Counted from the first letter of the stretch, positions 42,024 through 52,133 are shown. The stretch is 64,000 nucleotides of DNA from Luteimonas cucumeris (GCF_007830035.1 NZ_VLKN01000002.1:513906-577905); one strand, 5' to 3'. Notes: generated by a model not told the origin, from the sequence alone. A program made the numbers and translations.

Positions 42024-42274
42024 CGCGGGGCCTCGCCGATGGCTTGAGGTCTGATCGAAGGCGCGATTATGACGGCATCATGACGGTTGCGGCATTACTG
42101 TCTTGCGGCATGGCCCGCGCCAAGGGCTTCCTCCGCCCCTGTTATCATGCTCCCGGCGCCCTCGGCGCAACCTATGGACGACGACCCTACGCCCCTGCCC
42201 GCGCCCGCCACCGACCTTGTCGCGGTGCGCCTTCCCGTCGTCCTCCCTGCCCCCAAGTCGAACGAAGGCCCCGC

Positions 42275-43600
42275 GTGCTGGAGCTATTGATCGTCGTCGC
42301 CCTGATCGCCCTCAACGGCTTCTTCGCGATGTCCGAGATGGCGTTGATGACCTCGCGCAAGCTGCGCCTCCGGCAGATGGCGGAAGATCCCGCCCATCCC
42401 AGCCGCGGTGCGCGCAAGGCGCTGGCGCTGGCCGAACAGCCGGACGACCTGCTGTCGACCGTGCAGATCGGCATCACCCTGATCGGCATCCTCGCCGGCG
42501 TGTTCGGCGGCGACGCGATCGGGCTGATGATCGCCGACTGGATCGACGGCGTGTTCCCGGCCGCGCAGAAATACGCGCGCACGATCGGAATCACCACCGC
42601 CATCGTGCTGATCACCGCAGGCCAGGTCATCTTCGGCGAACTGATCCCCAAGCGCCTGGCGCTGACCAACGCCGAAGGCATCGCCAGCGGCGTGGCGATC
42701 CCGCTGGACATGCTGGCGCGCGGCGCCAAGCCGGTCGTGTTCGCGCTCGGCGCGATCAACCGGCTGGTGCTGCGCCTGCTCGGCATCAAGGACGACGCCC
42801 GCAACGCCATCACCGAAGAGGAAATCCGGCTGCTGGTGAGCGAGAGCCACGAGCAGGGCGTGATCGACGCGCACGAGCGCAACATGATGAACCGCGTGCT
42901 TCGGTTGGGCGATCGCACCGCCGAAAGCCTGATGACGCCGCGCATGCGCATCAGCTGGCTCGATGCCGCGGCGCCCTTCGAGGAAAACCTGGCGACCATG
43001 CGCGACACGCCGTTCTCGCGCTACCCCGTGTATCGCGGCAGCGACCAGGAAGTGCTCGGCATTCTCGAGGTGAAATCCCTGCTGGACCGCCTCGACCAGA
43101 CCGCGCCCGAGCTTTTCGACGAACTGCGCCCGCCGCTGTTCGTGTCCGAATCCACGCATGCGATGAAGCTGCTGGAGATCTTCCGCGAAGAGCAGCAGTC
43201 GCTGGCGCTGGTGGTCGACGAGTACGGCGACATCCAGGGCATGGTCACCGTCAGCGACCTGATGGGCGCGATCCTCGGCCGCCTGCAGTCGCACGACAGC
43301 GGCGACGACGAGGCAATGGTGATCGTGCGCGAGGACGGATCGCTGCTGGTCGACGGCGCGCTGCCGATCGACGAACTGCGCGAACTGTTCGGCGGCGCCA
43401 GGCTGCCCGACGAGGAAGAACACGACTACCACACCGCCGCCGGCATGACGATCGCACGCTTCGGCCGCATCCCGCACGTCGGCGAACATTTCGCGTGGAG
43501 CGGCTGGCGCATCGAGGTGGTCGACCTCGACGGCCCGCGCGTGGACAAATTGCTGCTGACGCAGCTGGCTGAGCCGGACAGCGACGATGATGACGGCTGA
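42275..43600 (+). CDS. CorC/HlyC-type membrane protein with CBS domains
   Basis: A 441-residue protein starting at a GTG (42275) with AAGG 7 nt upstream. The DUF21/CNNM domain comprises the first 200 residues with membrane helices (LELLIVVALIALNGFFAMSE, STVQIGITLIGILAGVFGGD, IVLITAGQVIFGELIPKRLA). A CBS pair follows at about 215-340 (SLMTPRMRISWLDA, SLALVVDEYGDIQGMVTVSD) and a CorC_HlyC domain at the C-terminus. The family is linked to magnesium or cobalt efflux; older hemolysin names are not supported by function. It overlaps the next gene by 14 nt. Confidence 0.9.
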   Translation: MLELLIVVALIALNGFFAMSEMALMTSRKLRLRQMAEDPAHPSRGARKALALAEQPDDLLSTVQIGITLIGILAGVFGGDAIGLMIADWIDGVFPAAQKYARTIGITTAIVLITAGQVIFGELIPKRLALTNAEGIASGVAIPLDMLARGAKPVVFALGAINRLVLRLLGIKDDARNAITEEEIRLLVSESHEQGVIDAHERNMMNRVLRLGDRTAESLMTPRMRISWLDAAAPFEENLATMRDTPFSRYPVYRGSDQEVLGILEVKSLLDRLDQTAPELFDELRPPLFVSESTHAMKLLEIFREEQQSLALVVDEYGDIQGMVTVSDLMGAILGRLQSHDSGDDEAMVIVREDGSLLVDGALPIDELRELFGGARLPDEEEHDYHTAAGMTIARFGRIPHVGEHFAWSGWRIEVVDLDGPRVDKLLLTQLAEPDSDDDDG

Positions 43601-44231
43601 CCGCGACAACCCGCACGCCAAGCCGCGCGAACCCGGCACGCGCGCGTTGCTCGACGCACTGGCGATCGGCGATCCGGAAGAAGTGCTGAAGCTTCGCGAC
43701 GTGCTCGCCGGCCTCGGCCGCAGCACTTTCGGCATGCTGCTGATGGTGGCAACCCTGCCCGCCTTCATCCCGATCCCCGGGCTGGCCGGCGCACTGAGCG
43801 GGCCGCTGGTGATGCTGGTCGGCATGCAGCTTCTGTTCCTGCTGCGCAAGCCATGGCTGCCCGGCTTCCTGGCCGAACGCGGCCCGCATCGGCGACTACT
43901 GGTGCGTTTCAACCAGCGCATCTCGCCGTGGCTGGGACGACTCGAACACCTGGTCAAGCCACGCCTGACCATCGTGCTCGATCACCCCGCCGCGACCCTG
44001 TTCACCGGCCTGCTGCTGGTGCTGCTGGGGGTACTGCTGTCGCTGCCGATCCCCTTCACCAACTACATCTTCGGCGCGCTGCTGCTGCTGTATGCACTGG
44101 CCTTGCTGGAACGCGACGGCGCACTGATGCTGGTCGCCTGGGCGCTCGGCATCTTCGAGATCGTCACCTTCGGCATGCTGTCCGGCAACATCGTCGCGAT
44201 GGTGACGCGCTGGCTGGACGGCCTGTTCTGA
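43587..44231 (+). CDS. ExoD family membrane protein
   Basis: A 214-residue protein with ExoD features: the N-terminal ALAIGDPEEVLKLRDVLAGL, then TFGMLLMVATLPAFIPIPGL and two hydrophobic hairpins. ExoD proteins influence exopolysaccharide production in rhizobia, but the mechanism is not known. Its start lies inside the 3' end of the CorC-like gene, so expression is coupled. Confidence 0.85.
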   Translation: MMTADRDNPHAKPREPGTRALLDALAIGDPEEVLKLRDVLAGLGRSTFGMLLMVATLPAFIPIPGLAGALSGPLVMLVGMQLLFLLRKPWLPGFLAERGPHRRLLVRFNQRISPWLGRLEHLVKPRLTIVLDHPAATLFTGLLLVLLGVLLSLPIPFTNYIFGALLLLYALALLERDGALMLVAWALGIFEIVTFGMLSGNIVAMVTRWLDGLF

Positions 44232-44310
44232 GCTGACGGGAGCTCGATCCGTTCTTGTTCGCTTTGATCCGTGTCGAAACCGCTTTGCTTTCACCAGAAG
44301 AAGCAGCGGA

Positions 44311-46446
44311 TCAGATCAGCAACCTCGCGAAATCCTGTGCACTCGACGGATGTCCGAGCCAGTAGCCCTGCGCCAGGTCGCAACCGCGTTCGCGCAGGAT
44401 CGCGTACTGACCTTCCTTCTCCACGCCTTCGGCGACGACGGTGATGCCGAGTGAATGCGCCATCGCGATGATCGCGGTGGTCAGGGCAAGGTCGTCGGGA
44501 TCGCGCAGCACGTCCGCGATGAAACTGCGGTCGATCTTGACGCCATCGACCGGCACGCGGCGCAGGTGGCTCAGGCCGGAGAAGCCGGTGCCGAAGTCGT
44601 CCAGCCACACCTTGACGCCGATGCTGCGCAGTCGCGACAACAGCGTGCTGGCATGGAACTCGTCGCCGATCACCGCGGTTTCGGTCAGTTCCACGTGCAG
44701 TTGCGATGCCGGCAGGCCGGTTTCCTTCAGGCAGGCTTCGACCAGGCCGGGCAGTTCGGCGCTTCGCAGCTGGCGCGGCGACACGTTGACCGACACGAAC
44801 AGCGGCTCCTGCGTGGTGAATTCATCATGCCATCGCTTCGCATCGCGGCAGGCCACGCGCAGCACCTGCGGACCGATGCTTTCGATCAGTCCGCTCTGCT
44901 CGGCGACATCGATGAACACCGCCGGCGAAACCATGCCCTGCTCCGGATGATGCCAGCGCAGCAGCGCTTCGGCACCGACCAGCCGGTTGTCGACAAGGCG
45001 ATAGACCGGCTGGTAGGCCACGCTCAGTTCGCCGCGCTCCCAGGCACCACGGAGCTCCTGTTCCATGCGCACGCGGCGCTCGACCGCCTGGTCCATCGCG
45101 CGACTGTAGAAGCGGTAGCAGTTCTTGCCGGCGACCTTGGCCTGGTACATCGCGATGTCACCGTTCTTCATCAGCATCGTCGCGCTGGAAGCATCTTCCG
45201 GAAACAGGGTGATGCCGATCGAGGTGCCGAGAAACACCTGACGATCGTGGATCACGATCGGCCGACTCAACTCGGACACCAGGTTCTCGGCCAGGCGGCT
45301 GGCCTTGTTTCGCACTTCGTCGCCGGGCAGCACGGAGCTCTGCAGCAGGATCACGAATTCGTCGCCGCCGAAACGCGCCAGCTGCGCGTCCTCGCCGCCA
45401 AGGCGCTCCACCGCCGCGCGGATGCGCGTTGAGAACTGCACCAGCACTTCATCGCCGGCTTCGTGGCCGAGCGTGTCGTTGACGCGCTTGAAGTCGTCGA
45501 TGTCGGCGAACAGCAATGCCAGCTGCTTGCCGACGCCGCGCAGTTCGAGCAGGCGCTGGTCGAGGCTCTCGCGAAAGGCAAGCCGGTTCGACAGGCCGGT
45601 CAGCGCATCGGTATAGGCCATGCGGCGGATGTCGCGGTCGTGGCGCGCCACGCTCTGGCTCATGCGCTCGAAGGCACGCACCAGATCGCCGACTTCGTCG
45701 TTGCGATAGCTGACCGGCACCGAGCCGCCGAAGCGCCCGGCTTCGATCTCGCGCGCTGCATCGGCCAGACGCCGCACCGGCACGATCAGGGTGCGCTGGA
45801 TCACCCACACCACGCCGATGCCCAGCGCCAGCAGCGACAGCATCAGCGCGATGACCAGTGCACGATGGCGACTGCTGAGTTCGGCAAGACTGGCGCGCAG
45901 GCCGGCACTGGCGCGCTCTTCATTCGCGCTCATCTGGGCCAGCGAGAACCCGATGCGCACGCCGCCGATGCGCTGGTCGCCGAGCTCGATCGGGCTGGAT
46001 ACATCCACGACATCGTCGGTCCACTGCGCATGCAGTCCGCGCGCGCGCACGACTTCGTAAGCCAGCGGATCCTGCATCGGCCGGCCATAGGTCGGGATGT
46101 CGCCCGAGCCATCATGAACGATGCGCCCCTGCGGATCGTAGACCAGTACGTAACTGATGCCCGGCTGGCGCAGCGTGTCGCGCGCAAGCGCACCGATCGC
46201 GTCGAGGTCGAAGTAGTACAACGGATTGGTCAGATTGTCAGCGAGCTGAGTCGCCGTCGATTCGCCGCGCCGGCGCAACGCGTCGATCATCTGGTCGTGC
46301 ATGGCCTGGCGACTGATGCGGGTGATCTCGGACTGCGTCAGTGTCTGGCGCTGCCACAACAGGATCATCATCGTCGTGAAAAGCAGCAGTGCCAGCCCCA
46401 TCAGCGCCAGCAACTGCATCTGCAGACCGATGCGGAAACGCTTCAT
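44311..46446 (-). CDS. Membrane-bound GGDEF-EAL c-di-GMP enzyme with HAMP
   Basis: A 711-residue protein. A helix at about 12-32, a periplasmic segment to about 185, and a second helix (HRALVIALMLSLLALGIGVV) are followed by a HAMP domain, a GGDEF domain and an EAL domain. The GGDEF motif RFGGDEFVIL is intact; an upstream RxxD inhibitory site is not evident. The EAL domain keeps AEALLRW, NVSPRQL, ELTETAV, DDFGTGFSGLSHL, KIDRSF and AEGVE, so phosphodiesterase activity is expected. The start overlaps the stop of the binding-protein gene (ATGA), so the two are translationally coupled. Confidence 0.92.
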   Translation of the reverse strand: MKRFRIGLQMQLLALMGLALLLFTTMMILLWQRQTLTQSEITRISRQAMHDQMIDALRRRGESTATQLADNLTNPLYYFDLDAIGALARDTLRQPGISYVLVYDPQGRIVHDGSGDIPTYGRPMQDPLAYEVVRARGLHAQWTDDVVDVSSPIELGDQRIGGVRIGFSLAQMSANEERASAGLRASLAELSSRHRALVIALMLSLLALGIGVVWVIQRTLIVPVRRLADAAREIEAGRFGGSVPVSYRNDEVGDLVRAFERMSQSVARHDRDIRRMAYTDALTGLSNRLAFRESLDQRLLELRGVGKQLALLFADIDDFKRVNDTLGHEAGDEVLVQFSTRIRAAVERLGGEDAQLARFGGDEFVILLQSSVLPGDEVRNKASRLAENLVSELSRPIVIHDRQVFLGTSIGITLFPEDASSATMLMKNGDIAMYQAKVAGKNCYRFYSRAMDQAVERRVRMEQELRGAWERGELSVAYQPVYRLVDNRLVGAEALLRWHHPEQGMVSPAVFIDVAEQSGLIESIGPQVLRVACRDAKRWHDEFTTQEPLFVSVNVSPRQLRSAELPGLVEACLKETGLPASQLHVELTETAVIGDEFHASTLLSRLRSIGVKVWLDDFGTGFSGLSHLRRVPVDGVKIDRSFIADVLRDPDDLALTTAIIAMAHSLGITVVAEGVEKEGQYAILRERGCDLAQGYWLGHPSSAQDFARLLI

Positions 46447-47369
46447 TCCACCTCCGCGCGCACCCGCGCCACGCCCTTGCGCAGGTGCTTGAGCGCATGT
46501 TCGGAGTCAGGATCGATCGGCAGGAAGCGGGTCGTCTTGAAGAAGCGCAGCAGCGCGTCGCGGGCATCGGGATCGTCCGCTGCCTGGATCAGCACCTCGC
46601 GAAGGCGCGCCTCGACCCTGGGATCGAGGTTCCCGCGCACCACTTCCACCGCACGCGGGTATTCGGGCGTGCGATGCAGGACCTGCAGCTCGCCACGATA
46701 GCTGGACGGCATCCGCTGCGGGTTGCCCCAATCCAGGTTGCTCATCACGCCGACGTCGACCAGCCGCTTGTGCACCCAGTTGGCGATGTTGAGCTCGGAG
46801 CGCGCGAACACGAAGCCGACCGTGTCGTCGCCGGGCTTGTCCATCGGCGACATCAGCAACTCCAGGCCCATGCCGCGCTCCAGCAGTTCCGCGGCCGGCA
46901 CGAAATAGGCGCTGGTCGAACCGGTGTTCTGGAACGCCACGCTGCGGCCGCGCAACTGGTCGAGCGAAGTGAGCCCGCTGTCTCGGCGCGCGAAGAACAA
47001 CGTGCGGTAATGGCTGACCCCGTCGCGCTCGGTCATCAGCAGCAGACGGGCGTTGGCGCGCTCGGCCAGCGCCACGCCGGTACCCGAGGTTTCGGTGACC
47101 CAGTCGACGCGGCCGCGGCGCAGGTAGCTGGCCATCTGCCGGGCGTCGCGCGCCATCAGGATGCGGCCTTCGCGAATGCCGACGCCGGCCATGCGCGGCA
47201 CCACGTAGTCCAGCAGCGGCTTGAGCTGCTCGTAGTGGGCCTTGGGGTCGTCGCTGATCCGCCCCAGCACCAGCACGTGCGGATCATCGACCGCCCGTGC
47301 GGCGGACCAGGGCAGCAACATCGCCACGGCCAACAATCCGGCGGCGAGTCGCGCGGTCAATGCGGCCAA
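46443..47369 (-). CDS. PhnD-like periplasmic substrate-binding protein
   Basis: A 308-residue protein if the TTG at 47369 is used, which has GGGGA 8-9 nt upstream and gives a signal peptide LAALTARLAAGLLAVAMLLP ending ARA. The mature region has the PhnD family pattern: HYEQLKPLLDYVVPRMAG, VDWVTETSGTGVALAE, SLDQLRGRSVAFQNTGSTSA and a C-terminal DPRVEARLREVLIQAADD. No permease or ATPase gene is nearby; instead the gene is fused by overlap to a GGDEF-EAL gene. This suggests a ligand sensor rather than an uptake protein. The ligand is unknown; phosphonate or a related oxyanion is only a guess. Confidence 0.82.
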   Translation of the reverse strand: MAALTARLAAGLLAVAMLLPWSAARAVDDPHVLVLGRISDDPKAHYEQLKPLLDYVVPRMAGVGIREGRILMARDARQMASYLRRGRVDWVTETSGTGVALAERANARLLLMTERDGVSHYRTLFFARRDSGLTSLDQLRGRSVAFQNTGSTSAYFVPAAELLERGMGLELLMSPMDKPGDDTVGFVFARSELNIANWVHKRLVDVGVMSNLDWGNPQRMPSSYRGELQVLHRTPEYPRAVEVVRGNLDPRVEARLREVLIQAADDPDARDALLRFFKTTRFLPIDPDSEHALKHLRKGVARVRAEVE

Positions 47370-47523
47370 GATGCGGGTCCCCGGGATTGCGACGGGTGAG
47401 CCTAGCCTAACCGGCGGGCGGCGGACAACGAATTCGCCGCTCTTTGCTGGACGACCTTCAGCCCGGCCCGGTTTCGGTGGCGATGGTGTCGAGGCTGAAG
47501 CCGCTTCCGCAGGATTGGCCGGT

Positions 47524-48270
47524 TCATGCCTTGCGTGCCAGCATGGCCATCCGCTGCGTGTCGGCCAGGATGCCGCGCAGCAAACGCACCTCCTTGGCAT
47601 CGAGGTTGGCGCGCAGGTACAGGCGGCGCAACTTGCGCATCGCCGACTCCGGCGCGCGCCCCTTATGGAAGTCGATCTCGTCCAGCGCCTGCGCGAGCTG
47701 CGCGAACAAGCCTTCGAGTTCGGCATGCGGAGCCAGCACGCGCGCTTCCGGGGAGGCGTCGGCGGCCGTCCGCTCGAGCTGAGCCAGGCGTAGTTCGTAG
47801 GACAGAACCTGGACCGCGGCGGCCAGGTTGAGCGAGCTGTAGCCCGGATCGGCCGGGATGTGCACCGCCGCATGGCACAGCTGCAGTTCCTCGTTGCTCA
47901 ACCCGGTGCGTTCGCGCCCGAACACCAGCGCCACCTCGGCATCGCCGGCAGCGGCATCCCAGCTCCGCGCCGCCGCTTCCCGGGGCAGCAGCTGCTCCAG
48001 CGCAACGCGCCGGTCACGCGCGGTGCAGCCCAGTACCAGCCGGCAATCGGCAACAGCCTCGGCCAGGGTTTCGAATATCGGCGCTTCGACCAGCACGTCG
48101 TCGGCGCCAGCGGCCATCGCCACGGCGTCGGCATGGGGAAAACGTTCGGGCGCCACCAGCACCAGCCGGCGCAGGCCCATGGTCTTGATCGCGCGCGCGG
48201 CCGAGCCGATGTTGCCGGGATGCTGGGTGCCGACCAGCACGATGCGGAAGCGTGAAACAGGAGTCTCCAT
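47524..48270 (-). CDS. trmJ: tRNA (cytidine/uridine-32-2'-O)-methyltransferase TrmJ
   Basis: A 248-residue SPOUT methyltransferase. RIVLVGTQHPGNIGSAARAI and ALVFGRERTGLSNEELQLC are diagnostic, with IPADPGYSSLNLAAAVQVLS for the trefoil knot. TrmJ methylates the ribose at position 32 of several tRNAs. It is divergent from suhB, a common arrangement in Gammaproteobacteria. Confidence 0.93.
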   Translation of the reverse strand: METPVSRFRIVLVGTQHPGNIGSAARAIKTMGLRRLVLVAPERFPHADAVAMAAGADDVLVEAPIFETLAEAVADCRLVLGCTARDRRVALEQLLPREAAARSWDAAAGDAEVALVFGRERTGLSNEELQLCHAAVHIPADPGYSSLNLAAAVQVLSYELRLAQLERTAADASPEARVLAPHAELEGLFAQLAQALDEIDFHKGRAPESAMRKLRRLYLRANLDAKEVRLLRGILADTQRMAMLARKA

Positions 48271-48361
48271 GGATGAATGTTAAACTGCGCGCGCCGGCCT
48301 CCGCGCCGGACCGCTCTTTACCCCCGTCAGCCCTGCCCGTGCCCTGGAGGCCGTCCGCGTC

Positions 48362-49192
48362 ATGCAAAAACCCGCAGTCACCATCATGGTCAAGGCAGCT
48401 CGAGCGGGCGGCAGCGTGCTGTTGCGTCATCTCGGCAAGCTGGACGCGCTCAACGTGGTCGAGAAGGACCGCATGGACTTCGCCAGCGAGGTCGACGGCC
48501 TTGCCGAACAGGCGATCATCAAGGAACTGAAGCGCTCGTTTCCCGACTACGGGATCCTGGGCGAGGAAGGCGGCGCGCAGAAGGCCGGCCGTGGCGGCGG
48601 CAAGTTCACCTGGGTGATCGACCCGCTCGACGGCACCAGCAACTATCTGCGCGGCTTTCCGCACTACTGCGTATCGATCGCGCTCACCGAGAACGGCGAG
48701 CCGACCCACGGCGTGATCTTCGACCCGATCCGCAACGAACTGTTCACCGCCAGTCGCGGCGCCGGTGCCGTGCTCAACGACCGCAAGATCCGCGTCGCGG
48801 ATCGCAAGGAACTGGCCGGCAGCGTGCTGGTCACCGGCTTCCCGCCGCGCGAGCGCGTCCGCGCCGGCGCGCAACTGGAATGCATCCGCGAACTGCTGCG
48901 CGACGCCGAGGACGTGCGCCGCACCGGCTCGGCCGCCCTGGACCTGGCTTACGTCGCCTGCGGCCGCCTGGATGCGTACTTCGAAGCCGGCGTGAAGCCT
49001 TGGGACATCGCCGCCGGCGCGCTGATGGTGCGCGAGGCCGGCGGCCGCGTCTGCGACTATCGCGGCGCCAGCCTGGGCCGCATGGACGTGGTCAGCACCA
49101 CCGTCGGCCAGATCGTTGCCGGCAACGTCAAGGTGGTCGACCCGCTGCTGAAGACGATTGCATCGTCGGGGTATGCGAAGACGTTTGGATGA
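48362..49192 (+). CDS. suhB: Inositol-1-monophosphatase SuhB
   Basis: A 276-residue inositol monophosphatase. Metal-binding motifs are [24 protein letters not shown] and [17 protein letters not shown]. SuhB also acts in rRNA antitermination in E. coli. The ATG at 48362 gives [17 protein letters not shown], the usual N-terminus. A palindrome and a strong bidirectional terminator follow the stop. Confidence 0.93.
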   Translation: MQKPAVTIMVKAARAGGSVLLRHLGKLDALNVVEKDRMDFASEVDGLAEQAIIKELKRSFPDYGILGEEGGAQKAGRGGGKFTWVIDPLDGTSNYLRGFPHYCVSIALTENGEPTHGVIFDPIRNELFTASRGAGAVLNDRKIRVADRKELAGSVLVTGFPPRERVRAGAQLECIRELLRDAEDVRRTGSAALDLAYVACGRLDAYFEAGVKPWDIAAGALMVREAGGRVCDYRGASLGRMDVVSTTVGQIVAGNVKVVDPLLKTIASSGYAKTFG

Positions 49193-49239
49193 CAAATCCT
49201 GCAGGGCGGCGCCTGTCGCCCTGCAAAACCACGATGCAC

Positions 49240-49271
49240 AAAAAAGGCCGCGCATTGCGCGGCCTTTTTTT
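49240..49271. terminator. Bidirectional terminator between suhB and secF
   Basis: AAAAAAGGCCGCGC and GCGCGGCCTTTTTT pair around ATT with runs of A and T on either side. It ends suhB on the plus strand and the secDF operon on the minus strand. A second palindrome, TGCAGGGCG...CGCCCTGCA, lies just before it (49199-49225). Confidence 0.95.
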
Positions 49272-49287
49272 GGTGAAGCACAGCCGC

Positions 49288-50253
49288 TTACGGTCTGCGC
49301 GCCAGCGCGGCCTCGTCCTTGGCCTTGGGCATCAGGTCCTGCTTGCTGACCTGCAGCGGACCAATGGTCAGCAACGGGCAGGCGACGAAGATCGACGACA
49401 GCGTGCCCAGCACGATGCCGATCATCTGCGCCTCGGCCATGCCCTGCAGCGAGCCGCCGCCGTACAGGTACAGCGCGAGTACGGTCAGGAACGCAACGAA
49501 CGAGACGATGATCGTGCGCGACAGGGTCTGGTTGATCGAGGCGTTGAGGATCTCGCGCGGCGGCGCGCGCATCGCACGGAAGTTCTCGCGCACGCGGTCG
49601 AAGACCACGATCTTGTCGTTGATCGAGTAGCCCAGCGCCGACAGGATGCCGGCCAGCACGGTCAGGTCGAACTCGTGCTGGGTCACCGCGAACCAGCCGG
49701 CGACGATAATGATGTCGCTGAGCGTGGTGATGATCGCGGACACCGCGAACTTCCACTCGAAGCGGAACGAGATGTAGGCCAGGAAGCCGACCATCACGAA
49801 CAACAGCGCCCAGATGCCGTTCCAGGCCAGTTCCTTGCCGACCTGCGAGCCGACATAGCCGCTGCTCATCCGTTGCGCGGGATTCCCGGCGCTGGTGACG
49901 ATGCTGACCACGTGGTCGGCGATCTGCGTCGGATCGGTCTGCTGGCCCGCGCCCTCCTTGCCCTGCAGGCGGATCAACAGGTCGTTGCCGGAGCCGAAGG
50001 TCTGCACCTGCGCGCTGGTGTAACCGGCATCGGCCAGCTTGCTTCGCACGGCATCGACGTCCGCCAGCTTGGCGAAGCGCACTTCCACGGACGTGCCACC
50101 GGTGAAGTCGAGTGCGAAATTGAACTGCATCGTCGCGATCGCCACGATCGAGGCCAGCGTCAGCAGCGCCGCCACCGTCAGCGACACCCAGCGCATGCGC
50201 ATGAAGTCGATCTTGGTGCCGTACGGGATCAGGTTCAACGGGAATATCTTCAT
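49288..50253 (-). CDS. secF: Protein translocase subunit SecF
   Basis: A 321-residue membrane protein with the SecF pattern: LDFTGGTSVEVRFAKLADVD in the first periplasmic domain, then FSSYVGSQVGKEL-like and AYISFRFEWKFAVSAII, SALGYSINDKIVVFDRVREN and TIIVSFVAFLTVLALYLYGG. SecDF uses the proton motive force to aid late export. It starts 15 bp after secD. It is the last gene of the queA-tgt-yajC-secD-secF operon. Confidence 0.95.
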   Translation of the reverse strand: MKIFPLNLIPYGTKIDFMRMRWVSLTVAALLTLASIVAIATMQFNFALDFTGGTSVEVRFAKLADVDAVRSKLADAGYTSAQVQTFGSGNDLLIRLQGKEGAGQQTDPTQIADHVVSIVTSAGNPAQRMSSGYVGSQVGKELAWNGIWALLFVMVGFLAYISFRFEWKFAVSAIITTLSDIIIVAGWFAVTQHEFDLTVLAGILSALGYSINDKIVVFDRVRENFRAMRAPPREILNASINQTLSRTIIVSFVAFLTVLALYLYGGGSLQGMAEAQMIGIVLGTLSSIFVACPLLTIGPLQVSKQDLMPKAKDEAALARRP

Positions 50254-50267
50254 GGTCGTATTCTCCG

Positions 50268-52133
50268 TCAGATCGCGACTGACTTGATTTTGCGACGGCC
50301 GCCGTAGATCAGCGTGGCGATGCCGCGCGACACCGAGACCGCGGTGTACATCGAGGTCAGGATGCCGAGGATCATCGCCACTGCGAAGCCCTTGATCGGC
50401 CCGGTGCCGAACGCGAACAGGGCGATGCCGGCCAGCAACGCGGTGAGGTTGGCGTCGGCGATCGTCCCGGAGGCGCGGTCATAACCAGTGGCGATCGCGG
50501 TCTGCGGCGGCAGGCCAGCACGCAGTTCCTCGCGTATTCGCTCGTTGATCAGCACGTTGGCGTCGACCGACATGCCCACGGTCAGCGCGATGCCCGCCAG
50601 GCCCGGCAGGGTCATGGTGAAGCCGAGCATCGACATCAGCGCGACCACCATCAACAGGTTCAGCATCAGCGCCACGCAGGTGATGATGCCGAACATGCGG
50701 TAATAGATCAGAAAGAACACCAGCGCGAACGCGAACGAGTACAGCACCGCGCGCAGGCCGCGCTCGACGTTCTCCTTGCCGAGGCTGGGGCCGACGACGC
50801 GCTGCTCGACGAAGTCCATCGGTGCGGCCAGCGCACCGGCGCGCAACAGCAGCGCCAGGTCGGCCGCTTCCTTGGTGCTTTCCAGGCCGGTGGTCTGGAA
50901 TTCGCGGCCGAGCGTGCTCTGGATGGTCGCCACCGAGATCACCTGTTCGCGGGTGCGGGTGGTGCGCACCTCCTTGCCGTCGACCATCTTCACTTCGGGA
51001 ATGCGTTCGGTGTAGACCACCGCCATCGGCTTGCCGACGTGCTGGCTGGAATAGTCGAACATGCGCTGGCCGCCAAGGCTGGTCAGGCGCACGCGCACGC
51101 CGGGCGTGCCGGTTTGCGCGTCGAAGAACGAGGAGGCGTCCTGCAACTGGTCGCCGGAGGCGATGATGCGCTTGTTGAGGATGATCGGGATCGGCTTGCC
51201 GTCGGGCCCGAGTTCCTTGCGGTGGAAGATGCGCCCCTCCGGCGGCACCGTGCTCGGCTCGTAGGGATTGCCTTCCTGGACCACGCCGCGGTATTCCAGT
51301 GTCGCCGTCGCGCCGAGGATGCGCTTGGCCTGAGCGGTGTCCTGCACGCCCGGCAGCTGCACCACCACGCGTTCGCTGCCCTGGCGCTGGATGATGGGCT
51401 CGGCCACGCCGAGTTCGTTGATGCGGTTGCGCAGCGTGCCGACGTTCTGCTCGATGGCGCTCGCCAGCGTCTTCTGCAGTTCTTCCTCGGGCACGGTCAG
51501 GCTGATGCGGTCGCCTTCGATGTCCATGGCCAGCGTCGGCAGGTCGCGCGCGATCAGCTGCCGGGCCTTGTCGGCATCGGCCGCATTGCCGAGCATCACC
51601 CGCAGCGAGTTGTCGCCGAGGCGCTCGACCGAACGATAGGGGACGCGGTTGTCGCGAAGCACCACGCGCAGGTCTTCCAGATAGGCCTCGAAGCGCTTGT
51701 CCAGCGCGGCCTTGCGGTCGACCTCCATCAGGAAGTGCACGCCGCCCTGCAGGTCCAGACCCAGCAGCATCGGCTTGGCGTTGATCGCCTCCAGCCACGG
51801 CGGCACCGTCGATGCCAGGTTGAGCGCGACCACATAACCATTGCCCAGGTCAGCCAGCGCATCGGAAGCCCTGGTCTGCGCGTCCGGGCTGTCCAGGCGC
51901 ACCAGCAGGTTGCCGTCCTTGCCGACCTCGATCGCCTTGGGGGTGACCCCGGCGGCCTTCAGTGCGGCATCGACCTTTCCGCGCAGCGCGGCGTCGATCG
52001 TGGCACCGCGATTGGCGGTGATCTGCACCGAGGGATCCGACGGGAACAGGTTGGGCAGCGCGTACAGCGCACTCACCAGCACCACGACCAGGATGACGAC
52101 GTATTTCCAGCGCGCGTATTCGAGCATCGGCAA
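50268..52133 (-). CDS. secD: Protein translocase subunit SecD
   Basis: A 621-residue membrane protein. It has LGLDLQGGVHFLMEVD (D1 motif), the large periplasmic P1 domain (LRNRINELGVAEPIIQRQG, ERVVVQLPGVQDTAQAKRIL) and the helices LPGLAGIALTVGMSVDANVL and FAVAMILGILTSMYTAVSVS. The conserved charged residue in the D-x-N-V motif is present. It lies between yajC and secF as in most Gammaproteobacteria. Confidence 0.96.
   Translation of the reverse strand: MPMLEYARWKYVVILVVVLVSALYALPNLFPSDPSVQITANRGATIDAALRGKVDAALKAAGVTPKAIEVGKDGNLLVRLDSPDAQTRASDALADLGNGYVVALNLASTVPPWLEAINAKPMLLGLDLQGGVHFLMEVDRKAALDKRFEAYLEDLRVVLRDNRVPYRSVERLGDNSLRVMLGNAADADKARQLIARDLPTLAMDIEGDRISLTVPEEELQKTLASAIEQNVGTLRNRINELGVAEPIIQRQGSERVVVQLPGVQDTAQAKRILGATATLEYRGVVQEGNPYEPSTVPPEGRIFHRKELGPDGKPIPIILNKRIIASGDQLQDASSFFDAQTGTPGVRVRLTSLGGQRMFDYSSQHVGKPMAVVYTERIPEVKMVDGKEVRTTRTREQVISVATIQSTLGREFQTTGLESTKEAADLALLLRAGALAAPMDFVEQRVVGPSLGKENVERGLRAVLYSFAFALVFFLIYYRMFGIITCVALMLNLLMVVALMSMLGFTMTLPGLAGIALTVGMSVDANVLINERIREELRAGLPPQTAIATGYDRASGTIADANLTALLAGIALFAFGTGPIKGFAVAMILGILTSMYTAVSVSRGIATLIYGGRRKIKSVAI

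Noticed and set aside
42275-43600. Hemolysin annotation
   Set aside because: The DUF21-CBS-CorC architecture indicates an ion-related membrane protein; the hemolysin name is historical.
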